A stretch of DNA of 64,000 nt from DATAGF01 sp963834875 (GCA_963834875.1 CAWIDG010000024.1:1-64000); one strand, 5' to 3'; positions 8,263 through 19,293 are shown, counted from the first letter of the stretch. Notes: generated from the sequence alone by a model not told the origin. Numbers and translations are program-made.

Positions 8263-10740
8263 GTGAACGCCTGCACGATCGTCGCCCGCAACTACCTGGC
8301 GCAGGCCGCAGTGCTCGCGCAGTGCTTCCTCGAGCATCATCCCGGCGGGCCGCTTCACGACCCTGGTGATCGACGCCGAGCACGGCCTGCCGACGGGATT
8401 GAGCCCGCAGCTTCGACGTCATCGGCGCCGACGCGATCGGGCCTCGAGCCGCGCGAGTACCACCGGATGGCGACGCTCGTACGACGTCATGGAGTTCGCG
8501 ACCGCGGTGAAGCCGTCGCTGCTGCGGACCCTCCTCGACGAGCGGATGCGACGACGTCACGTACTTCGACCCGGACATCGAGGTCTTCGCGCCGCTCGAC
8601 GACATCGCGCGAGCTGGCCGCGCGAGCACGGCATCGTCCTGACGCCGCACACGCTCGGAGCCGCTGCCGCGCGATCCCGAGCTCGACCGACGTCGAGGCC
8701 GTCGTGCTCGATCGCCGGGCATCTTCAACCTCGGCTTCATCGCGGTCGGGCCGCGGCGCGACGCCGTTCCTCGACTGGTGGGCCGAGCGGCTCGCGCCGC
8801 GACTGCGTCGATCGACCCCGCGAGCGGGCTGTTCGTCGACCAGCGCTGGGTCGACTTCGTGCCCGTCGCTACTTCGAGCACCACGTCGCTGCGCGACCCG
8901 GCCTGCAACGTCGCCTACTGGAACCTGCACGAGCGCGACGTTCGACGTCGACGGGACGGCGGCTACCTCGGTCGACGGCGCAGCCGCTGCGCTTCTTCCA
9001 CTTCAGCGGCTTCGACCCGAGCAAGCCGCACCTCCTCAGCAAGCACCCCGGCCCGAGCCGCGCGATCCTGCTCAGCGAGCAGCCCGCGCTGCAGCGAGAT
9101 CTGCGACGAGTACGCGCGAGCAGCTTCGCGCGGCCGGCTACGACGAGGCGACGAGCTGCCCTACGGCTTCGGACCAGCTGCCGAACGGCATGACGATCGA
9201 CGAAGCGGATGCGCCGGCTCTACCGCGAGGCGCTCGCCGAGGCCGAGCGGCAACGGCGACCCGAGCCGCCCAACCCGTTCGAGCCGCGAGGGCGCGGCCG
9301 TTCGTGGACTGGCTGCGCGAGCCCGACGGACCGCCGGGCGCGCCGGTGCGGGTGCCGCGGTACCTGCGTCCATGTCCACGAGGAGCGGCGCCGACCTGCA
9401 GCGCGCGCTTCCCCGACCCGAGGGCGACGGACGGCGACGCGCTTTCTCGAGTGGGCATGGCGCGCGAGGGACGCGTGGAGGAGCGGATCCCGGTCGAGCT
9501 GGCCGCGCTGCCCGGCAGTCGCGCAGCCCGATCCGCCCGACGCCGCTCGAGCCGGCGGCGTCAACATCGCCGGCTACTTCCGACGCCGAGGCCGGGGTCG
9601 GCGAGGCGGCCCGCCGTGCTCGCTCGCCGCGGTCGAGCGGGCCGGGATCCCGCATTCGGCGGTCGACGTACGACAAGACTCCGAGCCGGCAGGCACCACG
9701 CGTTCGCACGAGCGTCGGCGACGAGCCGCGCCTACGACGTCAACGTCATCTGCGTCAACGCCGACCAGCTGCCTCGCTTCGACCACGACGTCGGGCCGGA
9801 CTTCTTCCGAGGGCCGCCACGCGATCGGGATCTGGTGGTGGGAGGTCGACCGGTTCCCGGCGCGGTTCCACGCCGCCTTCGAGCTCGTCGAACGAGGTCT
9901 GGGTGGGAAGCGACTTCGTCCGGCGGGCGATCGCGGCGCGAGACGGCGACAAGCCGGTGCACGATGCTCCCGCTCGGCGATCGAGCCGCCGCCGAGCGCC
10001 TCCCGGCGAGCCGCGCGGACGCTCGGCCTGCCCGAGGGCTTCCTCTTCCTCTTCTCGTTCGATTTCGACAGCGTCGCTTCGAGCGCAAGAACCCGCTCGG
10101 CCTCATCGAGGCCTTCCGCGCGGCGTTCGACCCGGACGAGGGGCCCGCACTGGTCATCAAGACGATCAACGGCGACCGGCACGCTCGCGCGAGCTCGAGC
10201 GGCTGCGCTACGCCGCGCCGACCGCGCGGACATCCACGTCGTCGACGGCTACCTCGACGCCGCCGACGAAGGACGGCGCTGATCGTGCGCGTGCGACTGC
10301 TACGTCTCGCTGCACCGCAGCGAGGGCTTCGGCCTGACGATGGCCGAGGCCATGGCGCCGGCAAGCCGGTGATCGCGACCGGCTACTCCGGCAACCTCGA
10401 GTTCATGGACGACGGCGAACAGCCTGCTCGTGCCGGTGCGCGAGCTGGCGCCCCGTCGGGTCCGGGGCACGAGCCCTATCCGGACCGACGCGCGACTGGG
10501 CCGAGCCGGACCTCGGACGTCGCGGCCGCGCTGATGCGCCGCGCCGTGGACGAGCGGCCGACGAAGATGGCCGAGCTCGGCCGTCGCGCGCGGACGGACG
10601 TGCTCGACCGCTTCTCGCTCGATCGCACGGCGGCCTTCCTCACAGAGCGGCTCGATCGCATCCACGTCGGCGCGGGCCGTAAGCGCGCCGACGGCCCCGA
10701 GCCACGGAGCCCGCCGTGGTCCGCGCCGCCCGGTGGCTGA
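8263..10740 (+). CDS. Two-domain glycosyltransferase, nucleotide-sugar domain plus GT4 (heavily frameshifted)
   Basis: A protein of roughly 800 residues, shredded by inserted bases every 50-100 nt. The first half reads NACTIVARNYLAQAAVLAQC, FTTLVIDAEHG, EYHRMATL, YDVMEFATAVKPSLLRTLLD, TYFDPDIEVFAPL (a DxD metal site), IFNLGFIAV and FLDWWAERLA. This is a GT-A, GT8-like domain. After VNIAGYFR a GT-B domain follows: YDVNVICVNADQLPRF, GIWWWEVDRFPARFH, NPLGLIEAFRAAFDPDEGPA, and the E-x7-E region SEGFGLTMAEAM then KPVIATGYSGNLEFM. It ends FSLDRTAAFLTERLDRI. The fusion would let one chain add two residues. The start is GTG with a -10 box 15 nt upstream. The family is clear; the sugars are unknown. 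Confidence 0.8.
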   Translation: MNACTIVARNYLAQAAVLAQCFLEHHPGGPLHDPGDRRRARPADGIEPAASTSSAPTRSGLEPREYHRMATLVRRHGVRDRGEAVAAADPPRRADATTSRTSTRTSRSSRRSTTSRELAARARHRPDAAHARSRCRAIPSSTDVEAVVLDRRASSTSASSRSGRGATPFLDWWAERLAPRLRRSTPRAGCSSTSAGSTSCPSLLRAPRRCATRPATSPTGTCTSATFDVDGTAATSVDGAAAALLPLQRLRPEQAAPPQQAPRPEPRDPAQRAARAAARSATSTREQLRAAGYDEATSCPTASDQLPNGMTIDEADAPALPRGARRGRAATATRAAQPVRAARARPFVDWLREPDGPPGAPVRVPRYLRPCPRGAAPTCSARFPDPRATDGDALSRVGMAREGRVEERIPVELAALPGSRAARSARRRSSRRRQHRRLLPTPRPGSARRPAVLARRGRAGRDPAFGGRRTTRLRAGRHHAFARASATSRAYDVNVICVNADQLPRFDHDVGPDFFRGPPRDRDLVVGGRPVPGAVPRRLRARRTRSGWEATSSGGRSRRETATSRCTMLPLGDRAAAERLPASRADARPARGLPLPLLVRFRQRRFERKNPLGLIEAFRAAFDPDEGPALVIKTINGDRHARASSSGCATPRRPRGHPRRRRLPRRRRRRTALIVRVRLLRLAAPQRGLRPDDGRGHGAGKPVIATGYSGNLEFMDDGEQPARAGARAGAPSGPGHEPYPDRRATGPSRTSDVAAALMRRAVDERPTKMAELGRRARTDVLDRFSLDRTAAFLTERLDRIHVGAGRKRADGPEPRSPPWSAPPGG

Positions 10741-11721
10741 CGCAGGGGCCCACGACACCGTGGGACACCCCCGCCTCCTTCCCAACCGCCTCGCCCGGGG
10801 GGCCTGCTGCGAGCGCTGCATCCACTACCTTCGGCGTCGGGCGGAGTTCGACGTGGCGCCTCGTTCAGGCCGACGAGGAGGCCCTCGCGCAGCTGGAGGG
10901 CCTGACGGACGAGTCCGCGGCGCCGAGCAGCGCCTTCACGCGATGCTCCTTCGACGTTCGTGAGCGGGTAGCGCGAGTCGCAGCGCCGAGCTCGAGAGCG
11001 AGTCGGCGCAGGCGCGCGCCTCGCTCCGGCCGTGCCCTTCGTCGTCCGACCCGAAGCTGCTCACGAATCGCGGCGAGCGACGGCCGCCCGTGATCGGCTT
11101 CGGCGAGACTGCGCTTCGCCGGGTCGCGGCTACCGGGGCTTCGAGGACGTGTTCCGCGGATCCGAGGAGTTCGATCCGCGAGCGTCATCGCTCTACTCGG
11201 GATCGTCGCCGGGCCTCGGAGCCCGTCGCTCGACATCGGCTGCGGGCGGCGGAGAGTTCCTCGACCTCCTCGCCGAGGCGGGCGTGCCCGCCGAACGGGC
11301 ATCGACCTGGACGAGGGCATGGTCGCGCGGTGCCGCGAGAAGGGGCACGACGTGGAGCGCGCCGGACGCGGTCGACTGGCTCGCGGCGCAACCCGACGAC
11401 AGCCTCGGGTGCGATCTTCAGCGCCCAGGTCATCGAGCACCTGCCCTCGACGATCTCATGCGCCTGCTCGCCGAGTCGGCCGAGCCCTGCAGCCCGGCGG
11501 GGTCCTCATCGCGGAGACGGTCAACCCCCACCCGATCGCGTCGTTCAAGGCCTTCTGGGTCGATCTCACCCACACGAGCCCGATCTTCCCCGAGGTCGCT
11601 CGCCGTGCTGTGCGGGCTCGCCGGCTTCGGAGCGGCCGAGATCGTCTTCCCCCTCGGCGCGGACGGCTGCGAGGAGGACCGCTGGACCCAGGGCGAGTAC
11701 GCCGTGGTCGCGCGTCGGTGA
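10716..11721 (+). CDS. SAM-dependent methyltransferase with N-terminal helical region (frameshifted)
   Basis: Starts at a GTG within the end of the glycosyltransferase gene (RAARWLTQGPTTPWDTPA). A helical, possibly coiled segment rich in Glu and Leu follows. Then come AYRGFEDVFRGSEEF-like sequence, the SAM-binding region LDIGCGGGEFLDLLAEAGVP read across a frame change, GMVARCREKGHDVE, DAVDWLAAQPDDSLG, and FSAQVIEHLP, the post-II motif. The C-terminus EEDRWTQGEYAVVARR is in frame to the TGA at 11719-11721, which overlaps the next GTG. It is a class I methyltransferase of glycan clusters, probably acting on a sugar hydroxyl; the substrate is unknown. Confidence 0.75.
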
Positions 11722-12462
11722 CGACCCTCGGCGCGAGAGCTGCTCGCCTCATCGCCTCGGTGCCCCACTGGTACCACAGGATCGAGGTCGCCCCGGGGTC
11801 GTCACGCCCGGGGCGCACGACTCTACACGCCCTGTCGCTCCTGCCGCTGCCGCCGGACATGGCGGGGATGCGCGTCCTCGACATCGGCGCCCGCGACGGG
11901 TTCTTCTCCTTCGAGATGGAGCGCCGCGGAGCAAGCGTGACCGCCCTCGACTACATGCCGGCCGACCAGACCGGCTTCGAGGTGGCCGGTCGCCTCCTGG
12001 GGCTCGAGGATGGAGTTCGGTGGAGAACGTCTGTAGACCTCGACCCGCGTCGGCACGGGTGCTTCGACCTCGTGCTCTTTCTCGGGGTGCTCTACCACCT
12101 GCGCAACCCGCTCCTGGCCCTCGACAGGATCTGGGAGGTCTGCTCGGGGACCTGATCCTGGAATCGCAGGTCATCGACGATGCGGTGCTGACGGGCGACG
12201 GCACGCTGCGGTCGCTCGGCGAACTCGCTCCGGCCATGGCGGACGGGCTGTTCATGCAGTTCTATCCCGGCAGGGCGCTGCTGGGAGACCCCACGAACTG
12301 CTGGGTCCCGACCCATGCGTGCCTGGTCGCAATGGTCCACGAGGCGGGCTTCGACGTCTGGCACGAGGCCCGCCACGGGTACGGGCGATCGTGGCGGCGC
12401 GGCGGTCCGAGGACCTTGAGCGTTCCCGCTGGCGCGACTCCGACGCGGGACTGCTCCGCTAG
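11718..12462 (+). CDS. CmoB-like SAM-dependent methyltransferase (one frameshift)
   Basis: A GTG start overlaps the previous stop. The first 140 residues are continuous: ARLIASVPHWYHRIEVAPG, the SAM site RVLDIGARDGFFSFEMERRG, ALDYMPADQTGFEV, and FDLVLFLGVLYHLRNPLLAL. After a frame change near 12150 it continues LILESQVIDDAVLTGDG and FMQFYPGRALLGDPTNCWVP. These motifs match the DUF1698/CmoB-like group that includes tRNA wobble-uridine modifiers. In a glycan cluster a sugar methyltransferase is more likely than a tRNA enzyme. The stop is placed at TAG 12460-12462 in the frame that ends DSDAGLLR. Confidence 0.7.
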
Positions 12463-12580
12463 AGCGATGCTGAGATGGCACGGGGCGCGGACCCCTCGCC
12501 GGATGCGGAGGTCGCTGGCGGGGGGGTCTAGAGTGGCCGCCGTTGTCCGGCTTCCGCTCTCGCCTGAGTCAGTGCGGGGC

Positions 12581-13393
12581 ATGGCATCCCGATTACCGCC
12601 ACTCGAGCTGCGCGAAATGGCTGGGTCCCCGACGCGCGGCCTTCGACAACCCGCCGGCGCCGGTGATCCAGCCCCGGCTCGGCGCGGAAGCCTTGGACGT
12701 CGGTGCTCGACTTCGGTTGCGGGTGCGGTCGCCTCGCCCGTCAGGTGATCCGGTACGCCCGCGTCCGCGACGCTACCTCGGGCATCGACCTGCATCGCGG
12801 GATGGTCGACTGGTGCCGGCGCAACCTCGCCCCTTGCGCTCCGGGGTTCGCTTTCGAGCACCACGACGTGTACCACGTGAGCTTCAACCCGCGCGCGCCG
12901 CCCGACCGGCTTGACCCGGCCGTTTCCCTGCGGCGACGACGAGATGACTCTGTGCTCGCCTTCTCGGTCTTCACCCACCCCGTGGAGGACCAGATCCCGT
13001 TCTACCTCGGCGAGGTGGCCAGGGCGCTGCGCGGCGGGGACACATCGGTTCGACCTGGTTCCTCTTCGAGAAGGCCGAGTTCCCGATGATGCAGGAGTTC
13101 CAGAACTGCCTGTACATCAACACGCGCGATCCCACCAACGCCGTGATCGTCGACCGCGCGTGGCTGCGAACGCCTGCCGTGCCGCGGGACTCGCGGTGGT
13201 GGACGCGACCCCGCCCGAGATCCGCGGTTTCCACTGGACCCTGAGCATGCGCCCGCCGGAGACGTCGCAGCACGAGGCGGAGCTGCCGCGCGACGAGGGA
13301 CCGATCGGGCTGGCTCGGCCGCCGCTGGTGCGGCCGCAGGCTCACACCCTCGGCCGAGCGCGGAGCAGGAGGCGCCCGGCGTCCAGCGAATGA
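12581..13393 (+). CDS. SAM-dependent methyltransferase (frameshifted)
   Basis: Class I methyltransferase with motif I VLDFGCGCGRLARQVIRYAR, then DLHRGMVDWCRRNLAP, FEHHDVYHVSFNP, and VLAFSVFTHPVEDQIPFYLG, which contains the active-site-side motif after strand 4. The tail reads WFLFEKAEFPMMQEFQNC then DATPPEIRGFHWTLSMRPPE. Frame changes lie near 12650, 12700, 12920, 13040 and 13170. The ATG at 12581 (MASRLPPLELREMAG) is the best start but not certain. It is the third methyltransferase in a row in this operon, which suggests a methylated or methyl-capped glycan. Confidence 0.7.
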
Positions 13394-13437
13394 TCTGCGG
13401 GCGCGGAGCGGACACCTTCGCGGAACGGCGCTGACCG

Positions 13438-16084
13438 ATGCCCGAGGCGCTGCTGCTCGTCGCGTACGTGTCGTTCGACCTCGCGTCCTGACCGCCCTCG
13501 GCCTGGGGCCGACCACCCTGGTGGCGCGTCGGAATCCCGACCTGATCGTCTTCGCGCCGGCGATCGGGCTGGCCGTTGCGGACGTGCGTGCTCACCACAG
13601 CGGCGACGGTCACGCCCATGCGGGTCGCGGCGTTCGCGGTCCTGCTGCCCCTCGCGCTCGGCTCGCTCGTCTGGGCGTGGCGAGCGTGGCCGGGTCGCCA
13701 CCGGCTCGGGCCGCGTCCTCCGCCGGCTGGGGGTCCCGGTGGCACTCGCGGCGATCGGCGGCGGCGTCGCGCTCCTGCCGGGCATCGTGCGCGGCACCCT
13801 GGGCCCGGTCTCGCTGTTCATCTTCGACGGATGGGGGTACATCCAGGTGGACCTCTGGCTGCAGGGGCACCGTGTTGGCGCCGATCCGCCCTGTTGCGTG
13901 CCGAACCCCGACCTCAGCCTGAACGCCGGCTACGGCTACTCGACCGGCGGGCAGCGCATCGGGGTCTCCGTAGCGAACTCCGCGCTGACGAGCCTCCTCG
14001 GCACGACGCCCGATCGGACCCACCTCGCCTTCCTCGCCGCCTTGGTGGCGATGGTGCCCCTGGTGATCTGGGGTGTGGCGCGCGCTCTCGGCGCCTCCCA
14101 GCTCGGCGCGGCCTTCGGCGCCTGCTTCGGTCTGTCGCCGGCGGTACTGATGCTGGTCGCCGACTCGACGCTCGCCAACCTCGCCGCGATCGTCCTGGCC
14201 CCGGTCGCGCTCCTTTTCGTCGCGCGCGGCCTGTACCGGCGGGAGCCGCGGGAGACCGCCCTCGGGGCGCGTCGCGCGTGGCGGGTCTCGTCTGCACCTA
14301 CCCGGAGTTCCTCCTGCCCAGGTCGTCACGGCCGCCGCGGTCGGCGCGCTCATCGTCGTGGCGGTGGACCGTGGCCGGCCTGGGCGTCCCGCGCCGACGG
14401 TTCACGCGGTCGCGGCTCGGCGCCGTCGTCGTCCTGGCGCTGGCCCCGGTGGGGCTCGTCCGCGCGGTCGACTACCTGGGCGAGCCGGCAGGGCGATGGC
14501 GACTGGGCCGACGGGCTGCCGCCCGCTGGCTCACCGCCGACAACGGCGGCGCGTGGACGTTCGGCGTCGTGCACCTCTACGAGCTGCAGCGCTGGTCCCT
14601 CCTCGGGAGCGCGCACGCACGCTGGCGATCGCGCTGCCGATCGCGCTCGCGCGCTCCTGGCGGTAGGCTGTCGGCGCGTGGGATGGCGCCGAGCCGCGTT
14701 CGTCCTCGACACCCGTGGCCGTCGCGATCGCGCTCGGGCTCTGGGCGTACGACTCCTACCAGGGCGGGCGGTGCGAGTACTGCCTCTGGAAGTCGCTCAC
14801 GTTCATGCTGCCCTTCCTCGGCGTCGGGCTCGCCGTGGCGGTCACCCGCCTGCTGCCGTCCTGGCGCGCGCGCGATCGCGGCAGCTGGCTCACTCCGCGG
14901 CGCGGTGGGGGCCGGGCTCGCCGCGGCCGGCGCGCTGGTCCGAGCCGACGCGGAGCTCGTCCAGGCGGTGGTCGAGTCGCCGGCGGTCGTCTCCGCGCCG
15001 CTGCGGGAGGTCGGAGAGTGCGTCGCCGAGCTGCCGCCAGGCTCGGGCGTGCTTCCTGGAGGGCGCCGACGCCAGCGCGCGCAGGAGTACACCGTGCCCG
15101 CCTTCTACTACTTCTCGCGCGGCGGCGGGCGGCGAGTGCTGTTCGACGCGCAGTGGCCGGCGACCCAGTACCTGCTCTCCCCCAGCCCGCGCAAGGCCTA
15201 CTACCGGCCGGACTACGCCTTCGTGCTGACGGGCTTCCCCGGGCTCGCCTCGGGGCGACGACCGGTTGCCAGGCGGGGCCCTACGCCCTGCAGGAGCGCG
15301 CGCCGTGGACGTCGCGGTGGCGAGGACCGGATACGCCCAGGACCCGGCGAGGGCTCGCGGGCCATCCCCTGGGTCTCGAGCCCGTTCGAGCTGTGGGTCG
15401 CATCGCCCGAGGCCACGCGCTTCCGCTTGAGGATCGGCCTGCGGCGGCCGGACGGCGGCGGCGACCCTGCAGCTGAGCGACGCGCGGGGGGGACGCTGCC
15501 CACCGTGCCGAGGACGGCGGATGGGATCTGCGCGATGGTGGATGCGAGGGCGGGGCGCACCGTCCTCCGGGCCGAGCCGGTGCTGGCGGTGCCGCCGGCA
15601 CCCGGGGTCCGGCCACCGAGAGCGATCCGTGCCGCCACCGGCCAAGGCCCTCGGCGTGACGGCGCTGACCGTCGGTGGCGCGCCGTGCGACGTGCCCCCG
15701 CGCCTCCTGTTCGGGGCCGGGTGGTACCCCGCTGGAGCTGGATCCGGCCTGGGGCGGCTTCCACTGGATGGGCGACCGCGCGCGTCCTCGACGGTCGGGC
15801 CAGCCGCGGGCCGCGGCGGCCCTCGGTGCGCCTGAGCTTCGGGCCCGCTCGCTTCTCGCGCCCCAACGAGTGCGGGTGCTGCTCGAGGGCCGCCGCTGGC
15901 GACTGCGTGGTCGAGCTCGAATCGCTGGCGGCCGCTGTCGGTCACGGTGCCCGCCGGCACCGGGCCGGCCCGCCTGCAGCTCGGTCGCCGAGCCGGGCGC
16001 GCAACCCGCGGCCCTTGTGGCCCCCGGGACCCGCGCGAGCTCGTCGTCGCCGTCAGCCTGCAAGCCGCCACGCGATCGTCATGA
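13438..16084 (+). CDS. Large polytopic membrane protein of the glycan locus (heavily frameshifted)
   Basis: About 880 residues if repaired. It begins MPEALLLVAYVSFDLA and has hydrophobic segments such as VALAAIGGGVALLPGIVRG, FLAALVAMVPLVIWGVARAL and IVLAPVALLFVARGLYRR. Between the first helices is a conserved polar stretch (WGYIQVDLWLQGHR, LNAGYGYSTGGQRIGVSVAN). The C-terminal third appears extracytoplasmic (AWGGFHWMGDRARV, ELVVAVSLQAA). Topology resembles GT-C glycosyltransferases or glycan-modifying membrane enzymes, but no catalytic motif was identified, so no function is assigned. The inferred TGA at 16082-16084 overlaps the end of the convergent gene. Confidence 0.55.
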
Positions 16085-16788
16085 AAGGCTCGCGCGCAGC
16101 GGACCGAACGCGACAGGAACCTCTCCGTCTCCTCGAGCGCCTCCGGCGTGCCGATCTCGTAGAAGCGCTCGCGCACCGGTACCCGGCGAGCCGCCCCGCG
16201 CAGCGGCCAGGCGGCGTAGACGTCGGCGAGGTCGGGCTCGTCGCCGTCGAGGGCGCCGGGCGTCAGCGCCAGCAGCCCGTAGTCGATCCACTCGGCGCCC
16301 GGCGGGGGCGCGCTTGTCGTAGCGCGACGCGGCCGCCGTCGAAGGCGGCGTTGCTCGTGTCCCAGCGGCCCTGGTTGCGCAGCACGGTCATCAGGCCGGC
16401 GCAGCCCCGAGCGCTCGTGGCGCGCCGGCCACGGCCGCGTAGTCGATCCGCAGGTAGGTGTCGCCGTAGAGCACGAGGAACGCGTCGCCGAGCAGGGGCA
16501 GCGCCCGCCGCACGGCGCCCGCGGTGCCGATCAGCTCCGGGCCGTCGTCGGAGTAGCTCGATCGACAGGCCGAAGCGGCGCCGTCGCCGAGCCCGCCTCG
16601 ATCGCTCGCCCAGGTAGCCGACGCAGATCACGACGCGCGCGACGCGCCGTGGCGCGCAGGCAGCTCGAGCTGAGTGGACCAGGAACGGCCGCCGGCGACC
16701 GCGACGAGCGGCTTGGGCAGTCCCGCGGCCGCCGCCCAGCCGCGTGCCGAGGCCGCCGGCCAGGATGCAGACCGGCGGGAGCGCTCAC
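16079..16788 (-). CDS. Sugar-1-phosphate nucleotidyltransferase, HddC/RmlA-like (frameshifted)
   Basis: Read across frames the N-terminus gives PPVCILAGGLGTRLGG and LPKPLVAVAGG, the nucleotide-binding signature and the following Lys motif of NTP_transferase enzymes. Then come VVICVGYLGE, LMTVLRNQGRWDTSNAAFDG, and the C-terminus RERFYEIGTPEALEETERFL, as in heptose-1-phosphate guanylyltransferase (HddC) and related proteins. Given GmhA, HddA and GmhB upstream on the same strand, conversion of D-glycero-alpha-D-manno-heptose 1-phosphate to its GDP sugar is the likely reaction, but this is inferred from context. The GTG at 16788 lies just beyond the stop of the upstream glycosyltransferase. Confidence 0.65.
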
Positions 16789-16791
16789 GCG

Positions 16792-17784
16792 TCAGTCGAG
16801 GAGCGCTCGCGCGCCGGCGCTCGGTCGCCTCGAGCTCGGCCATCGGCCGCTCGAAGCCGTCGAGGGCTCGACGATGTACTTCGGGCGCCGCTTGACCTCG
16901 TCGTAGATGCGCCCGACGTACTCGCCCATGACCCCGAGGCTGAGCAGCTGGATGCCGCTGAAGAAGCGAGATCATGATCACGAGCGTCGGGTTGCCGGTC
17001 GGGAACTCGACGCCGGCGAGCCTCAGGCACGAGGTAGACCAGCGGCGAGCAGCAACGCGAAGGGAAGGTGATCCGCCCGACCGGAGATGACGTGCAGCGG
17101 GTAGCGCGAGAAGCCGACGATCCCGTTGAGCCCGATCACGCAGCGAGCCGAGGAAGCGGTTGTACTTGCCGTCGCCGGCCGCCCGCGGGTCGCGGTCGTA
17201 GAGCACGGCGGTCTGGCGGAAGCCGACCAGGGCGACGAGCCCGCGCAGGAAGCCGTGGGCCTCGTCGAGCGCGAGACCTCGTCGACCACGCGCCGGCACA
17301 TCAGCCGGAAGTCGCCGGTGTTGGGCGGGATCTCGACGTCGGCGACGCGCTTGATGACGCGGTAGCCGAGCGCCGCGACGATCCGCTTGGGCAGCGTCTC
17401 GCCCTCGCGCGTGCGGCGCTGGCGCGTAGACGACGTCGTAGCCCTCGCGCCAGCGGGCGACATGTCGGCGATCAGCTCGGGCGGGTCCTGCAGGTCGCAG
17501 TCGATGACGACGGCCGCGTCGCCCGGCGGCCTCCGAGCCCGCCAGCGTCGCCGCCGGCTGGCCGAAGCGGCGCGAGAAGCGCAGCATCTTCACGCGCGGA
17601 TCGAGCGCGCGCAGCCCGAGGATCCGCTCCTCCGTGCGGTCCGTGCAGGGGTCGACGGCGAAGATGATCTCCCAGTCGACGCCGGCCGGGCGAGCACCGC
17701 GCGCATGCGGTGGTAGAGCGCGCGCGACGTTGTCCTCCTCCTTGTAGGCGGGGACGACGATCGAGAGCGAGCTCGTCCGTTCAT
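16792..17784 (-). CDS. Family 2 glycosyltransferase, dolichol-phosphate-mannose-synthase-like (frameshifted)
   Basis: A GT-A enzyme likely acting on a polyprenyl-phosphate acceptor. Pieces in order: SLSIVVPAYKEEDNVARAL, EIIFAVDPCTDRTEERILGL, RVKMLRFSRRFGQPAATLAG, VIDCDLQDPPEL-type DxD region, IPPNTGDFRLMCRRVVDEV, and DEAHGFLRGLVALVGFRQTA. Two C-terminal membrane helices follow, the last near LLSGIQLLSLGVMGEYVGRI, then RPKYIVEP. The ATG at 17784 needs a one-base correction to reach the SLSIVVPAY frame. The stop is at 16792-16794. Such enzymes make polyprenyl-linked single sugars used by GT-C transferases or as glycan primers. Confidence 0.75.
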
Positions 17785-19293
17785 GCGGGACCTCCGGAAG
17801 ACGGCGAGTGGAACGGATGCCGACAGATGCGGGACCCGCGGAAGCCGACGCGCGGTCGCCAGCACGGCGGCGCGCGAGCACAGCACAGGCGGCGTCGATA
17901 ATCGCGAGACCGCCGCGCGCAGTTCGGGCGGCAGGCGCGCAGCGACGCAGCGAGCGTCCGTGCGCGACCGCGGGTAAAGCAGCGAGCCGCGCGGCGAGCG
18001 CGCCGCAGCCGCCTCGTGGCCGGGTCAGGCGAAGGCGGCGTAGCGCCTGACTCGCGAGCCGAGAACGCGATCGCCGTCGAAGCGTGAGTGCACGCAGACG
18101 CCGAAGCCGCGGCGCAGCCCGCCGGCGGCGACGCTGGTCGGCGCATCGCGGCGAGCGTCGTGGAGCGCAGCGACGTAGGCAGTCGGTCACGACGGCCGCG
18201 GCGCCGCAGTGACGACGAGCGCCGCGAGCGCGCGCCGGGGCCGCGGCGGACGCGCACGCAGCTCGGCGGCGCCAGGCCAGCCGACAGTCGGCGGACGCAG
18301 CTGACTCGACCGGAGCGTCGGCCGCACGGTCGGCATCGAGGGACTCGGCGCGCAGCCGTCGTCCCGGCGCTCGGCGCGAGCCGACTGGCCGGCCGCGGTC
18401 GCGCCCTGCGCATGCCGCCGCGACGAGCGTCGGCCTCGAGTCGAGCGCCCGGGTCGACCGCCTGTCGAGGTCCGCCGACAGCTCGTCGCCAGCGAGCCGA
18501 GCCGCGATCGATTCGCGACGATGGACTGCGGCACTGGCTCGAAGCGGCCGCCGGTGCGGCCATCGACGCGCTGAGACGAACCGCCGGAGGACCCGACGCG
18601 GCACGCGCCTCGAGGTACCGCCGACGGCGAGCTGCGGCCGCAGGTGCTCCGGATCCCACGTGCCGGATCAGTCAGGACCTGTCGCGATCCACGGCGACGA
18701 TCAGGAGCCGTCGAGCTGCGCGCCTGCAGCTGGCCGCGCTCACCACCGAGCGCGAGAGCTTTCCGCAGCCTGACCGTCGTGGCAGCGGATGCGTCAGAGC
18801 GCGCCGTACGCCGACGAGCACTTCGACCGTGTACGTCGCGCACGCTGGCCTCGAACGTCGCCGGCGATCGTCCCGGGTCAGCGAGGTGCACCGAGTCGCT
18901 CAGGACGAGCGAGGCCGCTGGTCGCGTCGATGATCCGCAGGTCGCGAGCGGTGCGGTCCGGCGCACCCTCGGACGCAAGCGTCACGGCCAGCGCGCGTTC
19001 GACGCACGTTGACGCGACGCGCGTTGGCGCACGCGCGCGGCCGCGGAGCACGTCAACGTCCCGCTCGGCACGATCGCGCCCGAGCTGTGCGTGCCGGTCC
19101 GCGATGCAGCGAGCGAGACGTCACTGGCCCGCTCGCGCGTAGTCGCGCGTCGGTCCATGCGCGGATCTCCTCCCGGGACACGCGTCGAGCCGCGCCGACG
19201 CGGCGCGCCTCCGGGCAGACTGACGCCGCCGCCGCGCAATGCGCGAGCCCGATCGCGCGCGACGCGTGCTCGCCGCCTCCTACGGCGACCCGC
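17785..19293. other. 1.5 kb with no readable gene, probably a shredded minus-strand gene
   Basis: Both strands are open for long stretches because the sequence is extremely rich in CG and CGA steps, but no frame gives a recognisable domain, start or stop. Its neighbours on both sides are minus-strand glycan genes, so a broken minus-strand gene is the likeliest content. Short runs such as LAIIDAACAVLARR on the minus strand and EHVNVPLGTIAPELCVPVRD on the plus strand look protein-like but could not be joined. No RNA gene or repeat array was seen. Confidence 0.4.

Noticed and set aside
17785..19293. A phage remnant or non-coding RNA in the gene-poor stretch.
   Set aside because: No integrase, repeat, tRNA-like fold or A+T shift; the local pattern matches over-called CG-rich coding sequence.
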